This document shows positions 24,546 to 37,805 of a stretch of DNA of 64,000 nucleotides, in pieces; position 1 is the stretch's first letter, and each line of letters opens with the position of its first letter. Source of the stretch: Temnopleurus reevesii. Lineage: Eukaryota; Echinodermata; Echinoidea; Temnopleuroida; Temnopleuridae. The notes under the pieces are model-generated. The model was not told where the DNA came from, did not search any database, and saw only the letters and a list, made by a program, of their open reading frames with translations. The DNA lies in assembly GCA_036244855.1 (NCBI GenBank), contig BQKZ01001476.1, positions 23,296-87,295 on the forward strand. The letters run 5' to 3'. The translations under genes were made by a program, and so were the position numbers.

Positions 24546-26272
24546 ACTCTGACATAAAGTTTGCCAGAGTTTTCTATAGCAAAAGTTTCATGCAACGGGC
24601 CACAAGTGTGTTCTATTGACATGCGAGGAAAATGTTTAAATTCATGTAATATTAGAAAAAAAAATAATTCAGAACAAACCATCCCAACAACAAGGTTCGC
24701 AAATCAAAAGGTTTGTAAATAAAAAAGTTTGTGATTTGTGTAAGTGAGGGAATATTTTTAGGGTAAAAAATTATTTGTTATTTCTTCATTTTTATTATTT
24801 AAACTCTGATTTCATATCTTACTTACTGATTGAATTTTCCTACGTTTATCACTCATTTACTTTCATACCTTGACAGATGCTATATCTGAGTTGCTTCAAT
24901 ATCTATAAAGTGTCAGTTGTATATGATCATGTCCTTTTATTGTCTTTGTGGAACAAAGATTGTTAACAGATTTTAGATGTACATTGTTTAGCGAATTAAT
25001 GTTTCGATTTTTCTAATAAAAAGAATTGAGAATTATCAAAATCAATCTCTCTGTTGCTGTTTTTATCTGGGGGGGGGGGTAGTGGGATTGTTATGTATGC
25101 CAAGATTTCAAGAAAAGGTCGTCCCAAAAATGCAAAATTCGTGATAAGAAAATGGAAAGCAAGAGCTATATAATGACTAGGACAAACTGCCTTGCCCACG
25201 ATCCCCTCCCCCTTTCTTCACACTCTGCTCTCGCTCTCTCCGCCTTGTTTACCGCTCTACCTCTTATGTGGACAAGACCCTGCTCTCCAAGTCATTCTTA
25301 CTTTGTCTCTTTGTTTTGATTCCCACCAAAACTCTCATGCATGAACACATTTTCTTGCCCCCCCCCCCCTCTCTCTCCATTTATCCCTCTCTTTAACTTA
25401 TGGGGGCTGGTTAAATACTTGATTGGCAAGCTCTAATCAAGTATTGTTTCAGACCGTGCACAGATGAAAATAAGTGCATCAATTTGCAACTGATATGCAG
25501 ATGTTATTTTGTTTCTATTCCCACTTCTTATGCATACATACTTTCTTGCACCCTCCCCCCTCCCCATCCACATTTCATCTATTGCTCTCTCTCTCTCTCT
25601 CTCTAACTATCACCATTTATATCTTCCTTCTCTCATTGCTTTGTTCCAATTCCCACTCCAAATCCAATACATACTTTCTTGCCACCCTTCCCCCGCCCAT
25701 CTTTTCTCCTCATGAATCTCTTTCTCATATAATCACTTTGTTCAAATTCCCTCTCTAACCTGTATGCATAATTATTTGCATCCCTCCCCTTCCCCTTTCT
25801 CACCATCTTTACCTACCTCTATTTCACTTTTTAGATTTTCTGCATCTCGTGCATAACTATTTCAAACACCCCCCCCCCCCTCTTCATTTCTAATCTTCAA
25901 GTTTAACACAGTGCAAAGCCTGCCACTACTATGAACGAGATAGATTCAAAGAAGCTCTCTAATCGAGCTCTCTACACTAAACATAATTATATAATTTCTA
26001 CTATCAATATAAAGGAACTACATTATAGAAACAGGAAATTTGCTCTAAATACATTTTATTACAAAATGTGAAGTCCCAAAACTTCATGGCACTATATACA
26101 AAAGAAACATCTCTGTCCAGTTTGTTTTTTATCTTGTATCTATATCAGTTGTGTTTTGCATTTTCTTGACATGAAAATGGTCCAATTTCTTTTCTTTCAT
26201 CATATTACAAATACATGACACCAATTTGGTTTGAATCTAGTGTCACAAGAATATTACGCCAGGGGGCAAGTA

Positions 26273-26442
26273 GGGAGGTGTTTCACCAAGATAAGAAAGA
26301 CTTTACGCACGACTTTACGTTCGACTGGCACCCCTTCTTGTGCGTAATTGTTCACATTATCACGCGCATTCAGCGCAAGAACTGATACCAGTCGAACGTA
26401 AAGTCATGCGTAACTTAAGAACGATTTGGTGAAACACCTCCC
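26273..26442. mobile_element. Hairpin MITE (GGGAGGTGTTTCACCAA termini)
   Basis: GGGAGGTGTTTCACCAA at the 5' end is inverted at the 3' end (tggtgaaacacctccc). Inner stem 'actttacgttcgactgg/ccagtcgaacgtaaagt'. Related, more diverged elements lie at about 280-662 and 10995-11145 (acgaacgantggtgancctttc). Confidence 0.87.
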
Positions 26443-26839
26443 AGGTCTAGCAAACAATGAAATCAATGATGGTGGAGAAAATATGGTTCATGAGAAAACA
26501 GGGTGAATTCATGGTCCAAACTCTTCATATTTTTTCTCTATTTCTCTACCCTGGTAAAACGAGGTTTCACTCTCTTGGATCTATGTGCTCTTGCATTCCT
26601 TTTCATCCATTATACAACAACATCTTAAATGGAAAATTCACTCTGACATTGATGTGCTGTAAGAAAATAAAAAAAATAATAAAATGGACAAACAGCTATG
26701 AAAGTTTTAGCAAAATAAGATAATCGGTTCAAAATTTATGAATTTTCAAAATTATCATTTCCATCTGTGATGGGCATCCTTAACTCCATAACGAGTTATC
26801 CATTATTGACAGTACACCAATGTCTGGGGGAAGTTCCCC

Positions 26840-26845
26840 TTTAAT
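26840..26845 (-). promoter_or_regulatory. Candidate THOC6 polyadenylation signal (ATTAAA)
   Basis: The plus strand reads TTTAAT, which is ATTAAA on the minus strand, about 360 bp after the stop. This is the common variant hexamer; supported by position only. Confidence 0.25.
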
Positions 26846-27206
26846 GCATTTAGGACCTGATGTCTCAAAACCATTAATCAACTGTTATTTTGTTTGTTCT
26901 TTTGATGGGACTGACTTCTACAGAAGCCAAACATGATGCTTATAATGTGGTGCTAAGCTTCTCCAGAAGCCCAGATTACAAAAGTTTTGTGAATGAGGTT
27001 TTCTCTTCACAAGTAAGCTCACACTTACATGAAAACTAACCTACAAATAAGTTGGCAAAAGATTTCAAATCCATCTTTTAGGAACTCTCTGTATGAGAGA
27101 GCAAGTGACTTAATCGTGAGAAGATGTTTCTATCATGAGGTGTTTCTGACTGTCAGATCCATGAAGCAAACTGATGACAGACATGATTGATGGGAATGGT
27201 GAAGCA

Positions 27207-28862
27207 TCAACAGAAATCTAATGAGAAAGCCTTGTAACCAAAGTTTGTGTAGACATCAATCTTAGAACTGGCTCCAGATGAGCATAGTACCTACAGGGAG
27301 ATAGAAGAAGTGAGGAGTGGGTGTTGAGATAAATTATTCAAATTATGAATCATATAGTTAAGCATTAAAATCCGTAATTGTGATAAGATACAACAGAGTA
27401 AAACCCAAATTTCTCTGTAACCTGTAAGCATAGCTGCCAACATGAGATAGTGGAAATTAGTAATAATCCTCTCATAAATTAGTAATCTTCACATTTTATA
27501 CATTGAAATGGACGTTACTTATGTTGTCAAAATTAGTAATCTCTTGTGAATTTTACACAAAACATAACAAATTTTTGCCAAAAATTAGTAACAGTTGGCA
27601 GCTATGTATATGTATTATCAGTATCTTAAGCTCAATCAGGCTGCCCATTTGACAAATATATAGGCAACTCTGCCTCAGTCAAATCCCTTGGGACCATAAA
27701 AATTTGTCCAACTTAGAAGAAATTAAACATAAGTTAAATGGATAGTAACACATATTTGATATAATTTGTTCCAAGAAGTCATATGCAATTATTTGACTTA
27801 GACAAATTCAACCAATGCAGATTTCAGAGTCGAATCTCATTCAAAATAAAGCAAACATCGGAATTCTGCATTACACATCAGGACATAGTAAAATTCAATT
27901 CTCCTCTCCTCTCCTCCTCCTTCTATCTCTCCTTCTCTTCTCTCTCTCGCCTTCATTTCTGATTAATTTCATGTTATCATGGGCATTCCTCTTTGAAATA
28001 GAAGCCTTTAATATTACTTACCTTGTTTGCTTCTGACTCTGTGTTGATAACAACACTGTAAACATCCATAGCTGTGCAGGGTGTAGTGAGCTTAGAATCA
28101 CCATTCACATGCCAATGGTAGATATTAGGAGATGTACCAGCTGATATTACCTAAGAATAAAACAATATCTAAAGATATAACACATTGTAGAATTGAACCA
28201 TACGAAAATCTATTCATTAAATCAACAAATAAAGAGGGTGTATAAAAAAGCTTTACTCATGCAAACAGTATGTAAAAAATAAAGTTGAGATTTATTTGTC
28301 TAGGAAGAACCTAAATCTGCCCTTGGACGTGTTTATCAACTTAAAGAGGTAATCAGAGATATGAACAGTTATTTCTTTCTAAATTATTTGGTAAGTGTTT
28401 TTTAACCAAGCCTCCTGGCTTTTCTGATTCCCAACTTTCTCATTCTGAACTTGAATGTTCAGAAGTGAATATTTTAATGGATTTTTAAGAAAAGTGAAAA
28501 GAAAAGGATTGAATCAAATTGCATTAAATTAAATTAATCAAAAAACTTCAAAAATCGTATGAAACAAAAATGAATAATTATTATATGAAGTATCCATGCT
28601 ATGACCAGTTAAACAGAATTCAACTTACAGCATCATCATGGTAGAGTACTACATGTGGCTGGCATTTTGGTGCTTCAAAGATGGTTGTCGGAGAGAGAGA
28701 TCTTAGATGCCAGAGACTTAGAGATGGCCCTCCACCACAGATCTATGAACAAGAAAGAAATCAGGTATCAGTTAGGCATTTGGAGAATTTGATATCATCA
28801 CCATCACCATCACCATCATCATCACCATCACCATCACCATCATCACATCATCATCAACGTCG

Positions 28863-28923
<61 letters not shown>

Positions 28924-28957
28924 TATCATCACCTTCATCTTTATCATCATCATCATT

Positions 28958-29012
<55 letters not shown>

Positions 29013-32000
29013 CCATCACCATCATCATCACCATCATCACCAACACCATCATTATTATCATCACCATCATCATCATCATCATCATCCTCATCATCCTCAT
29101 CCTCATCCTCATCCTCATCATCATCATCATCATCACCATCACCAGGTATAATATGTTAACATATAATGAATTAAGATTATCTGTGATTGGTCATTAAAGG
29201 GAACTCACCAGCCAATCATCTGCGGGATCCACAGCAACACAGCTTATCCATTTATCTCTGGGATTGTTGATGCATTCCTAAAAAATGTGTAAGCAAAGAG
29301 ATCAGGGTAATAAATATTTTAGTACAATAACAATTTTGATCACAGATTCCTTGAAAACATACAATGAGAAAGGGTAATAATTACTTGTGGCACACTGTAG
29401 ATCTGGGAGGCGTTTTATGGATCTTGTCACCAGCAACAATTAATCAGCATTGACCAATCCAATGAAATCCTTCATTTTGATTGAATGAAAAGCACCATCA
29501 CTGACTGTTGCTTTGGTAAATGTTGGAAAATTACTGCTTGTCACTGGTGAAAAGCTTCATGAAACACCCTCCAAGTGGTATGATAAATAGGGTGTACATT
29601 GCATATGACTTAACAAACAAGTTCTATATGGGTAGTTTACCTCTTTCTCGCAATCAAATTCAGCAAAATTTTAAACACTAAAGATGTTCACAATATTGTG
29701 ATTTTATAAAGAACATCTAATTGAAGCAATATTGCGTAATGGTTACGACTTGTGTCCCCTAGTCAGAGGAACACAGCAAAAACAAAAATGTGAATAAGAA
29801 AATAAATTAAATTTGTGAATTGATATCAAAATGAACCTCACCTCATGTTTACTTGGTTCTAATATGGCTACTGGCTCACCAGATGTTCTTGAATCTGAAG
29901 AAAGAAAGAAATGTCTGTAATTGCACTCCTCCATATTTCTGAAGTCACTAATGTCAAATTAAAAACAGTTAGATGATTATCTTTTCCTCATTCATCCCAT
30001 ACACAGGTATAGACATTACTAGTGCTTTCCACCCATTGGTCCACTACACCCATGTCTTACCAGTGAATACATAATTTTTCTACTACATACAGGTGCACTG
30101 TTATGTTCAAAGCTGCCCTCTAAATAGTGTTGAATTTGGAAACCTGAAAATTGAATAATTGGAAGTTTATGTACCCACAAATCAATTAGGAGTGTTATGG
30201 ACCAGTCAAGAGCAATATTGGGTTTCCAAGTTAATCCCTTGGAAGTGATTTCTCTTAAAAAGAGGGAAGACAAATTTCAGATGAGTGTGCAATAAAAAAA
30301 CAACATAATATTGTAATAAAAAGCTGTAATAGTGCAGACGGATCAAGGAGCATATTCTTCCATCTAAAAATGTAAAAATGGTAGCTTATAATTTTTCAAC
30401 TCACCCCATATCCTGACGGTTCCATCTTCTGACCCAGAGGCGACCTGGGCTGATGTGTTAAACAGTGCTACAGCATGGATATAATCTGTGTGGTCTGTGT
30501 ATGAATGCTGTAATAACAAAGAGTACGGTTGAATTTGATTATAATGAGGTCCTTGGGAAAAGAGAAATCACTTCTTTATATTGATAATTATAATATATCA
30601 GGGCTAAAATGCTGATGGTGTTGATGATGATGGCTTCTTGTAGAGCCGGTCATCGCCTCAGTTGGGCGCTCATGGCGCTTGAATTACTCAAAATAGTGTC
30701 TCACATATTTCATTGTCCTAATCAGTGCTATGGTTTTTCTTTCAGTCCAAGAACTCCCAGTGGTGGCGCACTAGAATACAAAGAGTTGCAGGTTGGTAAA
30801 TAGCTTTACAACAACAATATTTTTTTTAATATCAGTAATCATTATAACATGGTTTGACTGTACTTTCCTAAGTAGGGCAAATGCTTACATGGTATAGTAT
30901 GAAAATAAGAAGTACAGATTCAGAACCTTAGCCTTAGGCAACCTGGGCTGAAGTGTTCAACAGTGCAACAGCATGGATATAGTCAGTGTGGTCTATATAT
31001 GAATGCTGGAAGGATAAAGAACCAATATTTGCTTAAAGTTAGACATAAACTTGCATGGTGTAATGGAATGAGTAGAACAGTTACTGTTGTGACTATGTGT
31101 TTGTATAATGGAAAGAACTTTTAGTTCAGATTAAAAATCATCAAAATAAAATTCCCTCCTCAAAAATATGAACCCATCCACCCCATCCTAACACACACAA
31201 ACAAAATAAAAAATAAAATAAATGAATCTTTCACACAACATAAAAGGAATACAATTGATCAGTAAATGTCCGAAATGGAATAAAACAAATTACACACTGA
31301 ATTTAGGGGGTGTTGTTAAAAAAATGCAATTGATCACAAGTTGCAGTTGATCAGAACGCGCCAATCAAAATAATTGTTTCATGCACATCTTGTTATAAGT
31401 GCATACCATGCATGAATGAAAATGCGCATTAAAATTTGCAACTTATTTGCGATCAATTGCAACTTTTGAACAACACCCCCTTAGAGAGTCAACTATCATA
31501 TTTTATGAGTCACAATTTCAGAAAGCTCTAATGCGACTGATAAATTAGAGATTTATCTGTTAGTTAGAAATGTTTTTTACATTGACATTGAAAACACATT
31601 GACTCACCTTGCATGTGCCTGATTCTAAGTCCCATACATGTAATTCACTGTCACCTCCACCAGAGTACAGGGTGTTGTCCTGTTCACAGAAGATTAAACA
31701 ATGAAAAAAAAAGAGCAGAACACTGGTAATTTTTTTTTGACAAACTGTGTGAAAGTGATACATTTTTTTTCAATCACCATGCAAATCTTTTTACTACAAT
31801 CATATGAGGTATAGACTAGAAATTGCTGTTTATGCAAACTTTCATTGATAGAACTGAAAGAAGTACTGTATGGCATGGTACAAAATACTACACAGATACA
31901 TGTAATCGCATTAGAATACTGAACTCACTCTTCTCTTTCCTCCTCATAGAGATGTATACATTTGACTCAATATGATTACGGCAGACAAGAGAAGACAAAA

Positions 32001-35000
32001 CAAATAATGTTCAGGCTGGAACACATAACCAGTTGAGAAGAAAAAGGAACTTCTAGTCCCTCCTATTCTAAAGGAAGTGATGCGTCCATATTCACTTATT
32101 GATATCTACAAAATGGGATATTACATTCTTTCTTAAAAGCGTATCTTTGTGCTGAACGAGGTACCACGAAGCCTTAATAAAGAAAAATAGTATTGCTAAA
32201 CTAATTCATAATCTTGCAATTTAAGAAATTTGCTTGTCTGAGCTCACCTGGCGGCTATAAGCAAGTCCATTTGTTTCTACTGCACCAAAGTTTGCTGAAT
32301 GAGGAACGGAGAGCGACCAAGCTACCCTTGGGGCCTGAAATAAATATTTATTCAAAATCACAACATCAAACTCATCCTACCACAGTATACCTCTAGCGAC
32401 ACAAATACTTACTTTCAATATATTATCAAGTAAACATCTAACATAGTGCTTGACCTATTGTTAAGTTTTAAATATGAAAAATTATTTTATATTTCAGATT
32501 GAACAAAAAAATTACATGAAATGAAAATAATCTAATATAGAATTTAAAAATCCATAGAAATTGGCAGAAATTACGTAGCATAGTGAAAAATAAGAATTGT
32601 GCTATTCATGATGATGGTGATGATGGTGATAATGATGATGGTGATGAAGATGATGGTGATGGTGATGGCAATGATGATGGTATATGTAGTAATAATGATG
32701 ATGATAATGATGGCAATGATGATGATGATGATGATGATGTTGATGATAATGACGACAACATTGACATTGATAATGGCGCTGGTAATGGCAATGATGATGA
32801 AGTTGCCTCCATAGAATTCTGAATTTATTGAGACCTACCTTCTGTTGAATATCCTTCCACTTCCAGGCTTTGATATCCCCACTACCACCACTGCAAGAAA
32901 AGATAATGTTGAATTTTTAAAAAGCATGATTATATATAAATATTGCACATCCAAAGTAGAGGGTGAAATCTAAAAGGAGTACTGTATATACACATGTTAA
33001 ACTATGCTGTATCATTCAATGGCATCCTTAATAAGTTGATTTATTAAATGTTTTGAACCAACTTAATCAAATGGAGCATCAGTCTTCAGGCCACCGCACA
33101 CTACACGACTTTCAGTCATACGACCTTGCGACCAATTATGCAAATAATAAAACACGTTATAAGTCATCTCGCAGCAAGATATTTGATACTTTATCCTTTA
33201 TCGAGTACCTTGCCATGATACAATGTATTATAGCTCAATTCACTTTTTGCAAAATTGGTCGTAAGGTCGTATGACTGATCTAGTCATGTAGTATGTGGTG
33301 GTCTTTACAAGGCAGGAGGTCATTGAATCATTACAAAAGATGATAAAAGATCAGAGTTTCTCCTAAACTGTTTGAAGTTAAAATAAACAAATAATACAAT
33401 GGGTGACTTCAAGTACGGTGTTGAACGCTGGTGTTGGTGTTGCAGCAAAACCAACACCAGCCTCAACACCAAACTTGAAGTCTGTCGGTGTTTGGGGTAG
33501 ACCTCGCAAGATTCTGACTATTTCCGGTCGTTTCTGTATCACTTTTGTAAACTGAACAACGGTGTTGGAGCTCAGTTTACGGACCGTTTTGCTCTCTCAA
33601 CACCAACACCAACACCGAACACCGTACTTGAAGTCACCCAATGTGTAAGTAGCTATGAGGATTTTCTGATCATGTAATCCCTATCAACTGAGCAGAGAGA
33701 ATTTCCTCTTTTTTTTGGGGGGGGGGGGAGTAAAGAAACAATTTTTTAAAAGAAAATATCATCAATTTTTATAATTCACTGAAAATTTTGTCAAATTTTA
33801 GGTCAGATCTTACCAAATCAAGAAGTTTTCCGTTGACAACAGAGCAAATATCGCACCATCAAATGCTGGAGAATGAGAAGAAACACAAACACAAATCATA
33901 ATGTATGCACAATGGCTTTGTTAGATTTCAAATTATTACTGATATCTACAGATTTCCATAACCCAAATAAAGTGTAAATTCCCGAACGTGCATGTAAGGT
34001 AAACCGGCAAACATAGAGTGCTACTTTATTATTAAATATGCTCCTTGAAATATGAAATCGTACGTCTATGGATGTTTTACATCGATAATTCAACAGGCAT
34101 TAACTAGTCTGCCAGAACAGACCCTTGGGTTTCGTTGCGCGCATACACAGAGAGTGATACAGGGTATGCATTGTGTGTCTGCATGCCCAGAGCAATGCTG
34201 TATGTGTGTGATGGAGTCACACAATGCATACCCTGTATCATGCTCTGCGCACGCAAACACCGAAAGTCTAGGGTATGTGCTTGCAAACTAGGCATTAACT
34301 ATAATGGAAGAACAGGAAGAAGAGAAAATTAAGCGCTATGTCACTGTGAAAAAAAGGCTAACATTCGGTACACTAATTATTCAGAACCAAAAAAATGCAT
34401 TGCAACTCTTTGCCAGTAATTGATGAAGGGTGTCTTGGGGAAACAGATGTAATGGAGTATGTACTTTTGTGTTACGAGTTAATCATTGCCATCCTTTCTT
34501 TTAGATACCCTCATGTCATGAAAAATTGATTAAAGAGTTTGTAACAGTTAGCATCAATGGTAATTACCTTTGAATGTAAAGACTGGTTTCCTGCTGTCCT
34601 CGTTTGCATCCGATGCGAGAGCATTTCTCATGCTACATAAAACATGAAAGAAAACAAAATTAGTGAAGTTTCACAAAACTAATAGTTTTTTTTCACCATA
34701 AATTGAAACATTCTTTCAAATTGATTCTTGAAAAAAATATAATTAGGAACTATGTAATGTCTTAGAATGTTGAGGATTAGAGTGGGGAAGAGGAGAGTGG
34801 GGCTTTGTATTACAAAATGAGTAGCGTACCTGATTGAGAGATGGGGGCAATCTAATCTGAGGAAAATCAGTCTGGCATTGCTATGGTGCATGCACTTTTT
34901 CGAAGCATATAAATACTAGGTAGAGCAACAGAATCTACATGACTTTAAAGTATAGAGTGGTATGATTTTTGTTTTTTCTGATTGTCGCAAGATATTTTTA

Positions 35001-37354
35001 ATGGACTTGGGTCCCTCTTTCAATCAGGCATTTGCTCTGCCAGCTGTTGCACAAAAACAGTGCAAGTCAGAATAGGTAATGGGCAGATCTACTGATAGAT
35101 GAAATATTTATTTGTTTTCAACACAAAAAAAAGTTATTCTTGACAACCAAAAGCTTGCCCAAGGCTTTCCCAATATAGCAACAAGAAATTAATGCAATTA
35201 TTGCAGTTCAATTGTTACTCGCCGATGCGAGGAATACCATGTTACTATGTTTGTTGGTGAAAAATGTGCGTTCATTTAAATCTATCATTAATATAAAAGC
35301 TCAGAACAATAGAGATGATCCTGTGTCTGTGAGCTAACGGTGATCCCATTATCATAAGCTTTAAGGCCAGGGCACACCAAACACGGCACGGCATCACGGC
35401 ATGGTATTTACGCGATGTCTCCCCTGTGATTGGCCAATTGTGAAGCATCTTTTGCGCGGAGGAGCGCACTGACCAATAGCAACCAAGATATCACGTAAAT
35501 ACCGTACCGTGCCGTTATGCCGTGCCGTGTTTGGTGTGCCCGGGCCTTTAAAGCAAAGAATTCTGACTTCTGTCCTTTCTTGACCTTCACATAGCTGCCA
35601 ACATGAGAAAGTGGAAATTAGTAATAATCCTCCAACAAATTAGTAATCTTCACATGTTATACATCGAAATGTATGGTACATATGTTGTAATAAATAGTAA
35701 TCTCTTGTGAATTGTGCACAAAACATTACAAATTTACGCCCAAAATTAGTAATAATTACTAAAATTTAGTAATAGTTGGCAGCTATGCCTTCATATACAA
35801 GGGTCTAAAGTATGTTCTGTTGAATATTTCAACAAGCTCTGTGCATAGCAGATCCTTTTCATTTGCAGTACAGATCATCTTTACTGCACTATTCCCAAAC
35901 TTCCTCTAAATTTGGGCCCTGTAAGTGATGCATAGTTTGCAATATAACAAAGTTACGATTTACATCAATTTGTGAAGCCCCACTTCCTCATCTAGACACA
36001 TCTACATTTGTATAATGAAGAGAATAATTAATGTATCATACCTGAAAACTGCAATGATTCCATAGTTGTTACCAGCAAGCAGGTATTTTCCATCGGGGGA
36101 TGTGCATTGTGCAAACACTGACATGTGCAGTTGCTTCTTCTCCTTCAAGATTTGCTCCTTTAAAAAATGGAAGGTAAAATTCAAGAACTTCAATGAAATC
36201 CATGAAAATGGCAATGACAAAATAAACTTATGATTGGCCTCTACATATGCTTTCCTGTGTTTTGGCATTTGGTGTTTATCTCAGTTTCACTTTTTTTATC
36301 AACTATGAGTTTATCACCAGATTATCTCAAAAGATATACCAGCAAACTTTATATTTCAATTTCTCAATCAGTCCTTGTGACAGATCTCTGTTTTCCATTA
36401 TACTCTCTATATTTTATCTTTTGTCTTTGGGCCTCAGAATTGCTCTTGTGTTCATAGTTCATTTACGTGTGACTATAAATAGTAATACTGTAGACGTAGA
36501 CCTGAACAGGTATAGGCCTATTCATTTCTGTTGGGTGTGCTTCTACTGGGTACCGTTTCATTATTGTTGTTACTTATATTTGTAGATATTCGTTCACATG
36601 GTGATGATTGGTGATAAAACATTTGACATCACTTGGTTTAACTTAGTTTAGTTTCCTTTTATACCCAGTCATTGAGTGTCCAGATCCATATGGGTTGGGT
36701 AATTTCAGGAAATTTGGAAGCAAGATTTCATAATTTTGTTTGACTGTAATGTCGGAAAATTTTATAAAACGCAAATGCTCAGGTAGTTGTGTTATCTGAT
36801 CCATGGTCTTTCATAAAATTCAAAGGCAAAAGTGACAAGTGTCTCGACACCCAACGCCCCCCCCCCCCCCCCCNACATGGCATCCATGGTCTAGGTAAGT
36901 ATCAATTAAAGGTTTATGTTCATACTAACATTATTATTTCCGACAATTAATAGACCCATTCCAGACGACTTAAAATGAAAAATTTATGTATAATAATCAT
37001 ACTGTTCTTTGAACAACTTCTTTAACTTGATAGGAGAAAATGAATAAAATCACGTGGGGATGGGGCATTTTTGGCGTTGTGCAGAAAGCAGACAGGATTT
37101 CGCGGGGGCCTTAACTGTCGGATAATGGACTCTCGCCGGGCCGCAACTCAACGAGCTCGGTCGGAGCCCCGGCGGCGGAGCAGATTCTTCATACCCGCTA
37201 CTCAATCGACGATGCCTTCGTCCGATCTAGCAAGGAGATATTAAGTTAGATCTGTACGATTATCGAGTCGTTTACCCAATTAGCCCATACAGGGTTAATA
37301 CGAAATATATAATTTTGAGGGAAAAAAGATATTTACCTCATAAGACATTGCCAT
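27207..37354 (-). CDS. THOC6: THO complex subunit 6 (WD40 repeat, TREX mRNA-export complex), 13 exons, 337 aa
   Basis: Exons in transcript order: 37354-37337, 36157-36042, 34632-34568, 33865-33814, 32890-32839, 32334-32248, 31679-31608, 30507-30405, 29894-29842, 29277-29209, 28742-28629, 28150-28022, 27290-27207. All have GT-AG junctions; the total is 1014 nt with no stop before the terminal TGA. The start is MAMSYE in a six-codon first exon. Family-typical segments are LHMSVFAQ and [13 protein letters not shown] (exon 2), [16 protein letters not shown] (exon 7, about residues 131-154), [10 protein letters not shown] and [12 protein letters not shown] (exons 8-9, about 158-189), [15 protein letters not shown] and SPTTIF (exon 11) and [11 protein letters not shown] at the C-terminus. 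The length is close to human THOC6 (341 aa). The protein is a WD40 propeller acting in the nucleus in TREX, linking transcription and splicing to mRNA export. It is divergently oriented to TCTN2. Introns are full of hairpin elements. Confidence 0.96.
27429..27606. mobile_element. MITE family 'CATAGCTGCCAAC', copy 1
   Basis: Starts CATAGCTGCCAACATGAG and ends GTTGGCAGCTATG; inside are repeated AAATTAGTAAT motifs. The same element occurs at 35590-35787. Confidence 0.85.
28792..29145. repeat. (ATC)n microsatellite in a THOC6 intron
   Basis: CAT/CAC repeats between exons 28629-28742 and 29209-29277; ends about 60 bp from exon 10. Confidence 0.95.
30935..31005 (-). pseudogene. Decayed duplicate of THOC6 exon 8
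   Basis: On the minus strand the segment has an AG acceptor (CCTTCCAG) and reproduces the first 71 nt of exon 30507-30405 with scattered changes ([19 protein letters not shown]...). It then reads TAA directly after the QVA codons and loses similarity before the donor. It sits about 430 bp upstream of the real exon in transcript orientation. Confidence 0.88.
31304..31483. mobile_element. MITE family 'GGGGGTGTTGTT...GCAATTGATC', full copy
   Basis: The ends TAGGGGGTGTTGTT and AACAACACCCCCTTA are inverted, with an inner TTGCAATTGATC stem and the shared core 'gccaatcaaaatnattgtttca'. Related copies lie at 44326-44508 (full), about 42083-42236, 46262-46405 and 57465-57560 (partial or diverged). 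Confidence 0.85.
32607..32805. repeat. (GAT)n microsatellite in THOC6 intron 5
   Basis: GAT/GGT/AAT repeats ending about 35 bp from the donor of exon 32839-32890. Confidence 0.92.
33088..33303. mobile_element. Hairpin MITE with inverted ends of about 50 bp
   Basis: 'ccaccgcacactacacgact...tcagtcatacgaccttgcga' is inverted at 33250-33303 as 'tcgtaaggtcgtatgactga...catgtagtatgtggtgg'. THOC6 intron 4. Confidence 0.82.
33401..33639. mobile_element. Hairpin MITE (GGGTGACTTCAAGTACGGTG termini)
   Basis: The 5' end GGGTGACTTCAAGTACGGTG is exactly inverted at the 3' end (caccgtacttgaagtcaccc). Inner repeats of 'accaacacc/ggtgttggt' extend the stem. THOC6 intron 4. Confidence 0.88.
34106..34291. mobile_element. 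Long-arm inverted repeat in THOC6 intron 3
   Basis: The two arms, about 80 bp each, read 'gatacagggtatgcattgtgtg' near the centre and 'accct.g..tttcg' towards the ends. Near-palindromic, so a MITE or foldback element. Confidence 0.8.
35362..35550. mobile_element. Hairpin MITE (GGGCACACCAAACACGGCAC termini)
   Basis: The terminal inverted repeats begin AAGGCCAGGGCACACCAAAC and extend about 40 bp (ACGGCACGGCATnACGGCA) with TTAA/TTTAA at the edges. THOC6 intron 2. Confidence 0.88.
35590..35787. mobile_element. MITE family 'CATAGCTGCCAAC', copy 2
   Basis: Same ends and interior as 27429-27606, with an extra TAGTAATAATTACTAAAATT segment near the 3' end. In THOC6 intron 2, immediately after the 35362-35550 element. 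Confidence 0.85.
36874..36874. other. Single-N junction after a C homopolymer in THOC6 intron 1
   Basis: One N follows a long run of C, indicating an unresolved homopolymer or contig join. Confidence 0.9.
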
Positions 37355-37724
37355 TTCTGTAATTTAATGCTCTCTCAGAATGCAGAAAGTGGTCCAGGTA
37401 AGATGCGAGCTTTGCATATGCATGCATTTAACAGAAGGAACAAAATGAGCGGAACTGAAATGTCACTAGTCTGCAAACACAGTGCAACGACAGATGTAAT
37501 GCAAGAAGAAAGATTTAAATCCGCATCGCGGAACATCTAGAAAACATGTTTATATTTATTATCATTAAATTATTCAGAAAAAGTTTGGGGCCCAATTAAA
37601 TGATATTAGATAGAACAACAACAAGAACATTTCGCATTCTTATTCCAAAGATGTCAACCAGTGCATGTGCACAAGTCACGAGACAATATTATTGGGATGC
37701 TAAAATATAATATTAAAACATATA

Positions 37725-37805
37725 GGTTTCGTGGTCTAGTGGTTTGATAATAATTCCTTAGACTTATATCAGTATCCCGGGTTCGATATGATTCCCGTGC
37801 GTTAA
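37725..37805 (+). mobile_element. tRNA-derived sequence near the N gap
   Basis: GTGGTCTAGTGGTTTGATAA is followed by CCCGGGTTCGATATGATTCC, giving A- and B-box-like blocks at tRNA spacing. The stems are imperfect, so a SINE or tRNA pseudogene. Confidence 0.55.

Larger units (their letters stand above)
23915..27206. other. Intergenic region between the convergent EGF and THOC6 genes
   Basis: Contains the EGF gene 3' flank and a pyrimidine-rich zone (25200-25900), where a degenerate unit with 'tgcatnnatactttcttgcnncc' followed by C/T-rich sequence recurs at about 25340, 25530, 25660, 25760 and 25850. The hairpin MITE at 26273-26442 and the THOC6 3' flank follow. No gene. Confidence 0.6.

Noticed and set aside
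28681..29151. 156-residue His-rich frame
   Set aside because: Starts antisense to THOC6 exon 11 and runs into a CAT repeat; no independent gene.
36247..36585. 112-residue hydrophobic frame near THOC6 exon 2
   Set aside because: Lies in intron 1 on the opposite strand, has no recognisable motif, and composition fits AT-rich non-coding DNA.
37735..37805. Functional tRNA gene
   Set aside because: A- and B-box-like blocks are present but the acceptor and anticodon stems do not pair well; treated as SINE-derived.
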